Origin: Actinomycetes bacterium
Lineage (GTDB): Bacteria; Actinomycetota; Actinomycetes; Propionibacteriales; Propionibacteriaceae
DNA length: 6,956 nucleotides
Reading direction: 5' to 3'
NCBI GenBank assembly: GCA_023387135.1
Contig: JAEWIK010000067.1
Coordinates: 1-6,956, forward strand
How positions within the stretch are numbered: position 1 is the stretch's first letter; every line of letters starts with the position of its first letter. Both the position numbers and the translations under genes were made by a program. This document shows, piece after piece, positions 6,704 to 6,956 of the stretch. The notes below the pieces were generated by a model, which was given only the letters and a program-made list of their open reading frames with translations, searched no databases and was not told the origin of the DNA.

Positions 6704-6956
6704 TCAGGCCTCTCCCAACGCTTCGATGGCCTCCAGGCCATGCGCCAGTTCTCTCAGGTGGTCGGGATCGACTCCGGGCGCCGGAGGCGGCACCCTGAAG
6801 CACGATCCCGCATAGCCGCGCAGCTTCATCAGGGCCTCGAAGGCGGCGATGATGTCGCCCCGCCAGCCGAGCGCGAGGAAGCGCTGCCACGCCCGTTGCA
6901 GTTCGAGCACGGTGTCCCAGTCGGCGTCGCCGGTCGCCCGCCACACCTTCTGGTAG
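6704..6956 (-). CDS. C-terminal part of a DHDPS/N-acetylneuraminate-lyase-family aldolase, 5'-truncated by window edge
   Basis: Only the last 83 residues are present. They match the helical C-terminal domain of the dihydrodipicolinate synthase superfamily: a YQKVWRATGDADWDTVLELQ helix (usual GDxxxAxxLQ), an LMKLRGYAGSCFRVPPPAP segment (usual K-x-x-L-x-x-x-G-x-x-x-x-x-x-R-x-P) and a final LRELAHGLEAIEAL helix. Family members perform pyruvate aldol or retro-aldol reactions through a Schiff-base lysine, for example on N-acetylneuraminate or 2-keto-3-deoxy sugar acids. The catalytic lysine and GxxGE motif lie outside the window. The frame is open to the edge; the GTG at 6946 sits in the middle of a conserved helix and is not a real start. 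It is followed 1 bp later by the reductase, whose ribosome site lies within its last codons. The subfamily cannot be told from this end alone. Confidence 0.8.
   Translation of the reverse strand, partial: YQKVWRATGDADWDTVLELQRAWQRFLALGWRGDIIAAFEALMKLRGYAGSCFRVPPPAPGVDPDHLRELAHGLEAIEALGEA
6709..6716 (-). promoter_or_regulatory. Ribosome binding site of the aldo/keto reductase, within the aldolase gene end
   Basis: GGGAGAGG on the minus strand lies 6 nt before the ATG at 6702 and overlaps the codons for the final LGEA of the aldolase. The stop (6704-6706) and start are 1 bp apart, which suggests coupled translation. Confidence 0.75.

Overview
The window is a high-GC (clearly above 65 percent), gene-dense bacterial segment with strong third-position G/C bias and purine-rich ribosome binding sites. 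This fits an actinobacterium or another high-GC lineage such as Deinococcota or Chloroflexota. I see no marker gene that settles the taxon. AGG arginine codons occur in several genes on both strands, and two ATA isoleucine codons occur in the first gene, which argues mildly against a typical Streptomyces. No rRNA, tRNA, mobile element or CRISPR is visible.

The layout is two operons pointing at each other. The plus-strand pair (2-2310) is a class III-type PLP aminotransferase, cut by the left edge, followed 14 bp later by an AAC(3)-family N-acyltransferase. The minus-strand operon (6956 down to 2329) reads: the C-terminal end of a DHDPS/N-acetylneuraminate-lyase-family aldolase (cut by the right edge), an aldo/keto reductase, a SASA/SGNH carbohydrate O-acetylesterase, and a 671-residue protein that looks like a GH42-type glycoside hydrolase with TIM barrel, amidotransferase-like and C-terminal beta parts. 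Spacing within this operon is 1 bp, 25 bp and a 4-bp ATGA overlap. The operons meet tail to tail across 18 bp made only of G and C.

Taken together, the minus operon looks like a cytoplasmic pathway for an acylated oligosaccharide or sugar acid: glycosidic cleavage, deacylation, NAD(P)H-linked reduction or oxidation, and retro-aldol cleavage. None of the three complete proteins has a signal peptide. The plus pair could make an amine and then N-acylate it. It may serve the same substrate or a separate small molecule; the sequence does not decide. The least expected DNA structure is a perfect 16-bp inverted repeat with a 15-nt loop inside the aldo/keto reductase gene. I found no clearly new defence or mobile system. 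The most novel-looking protein is the GH42-like one.
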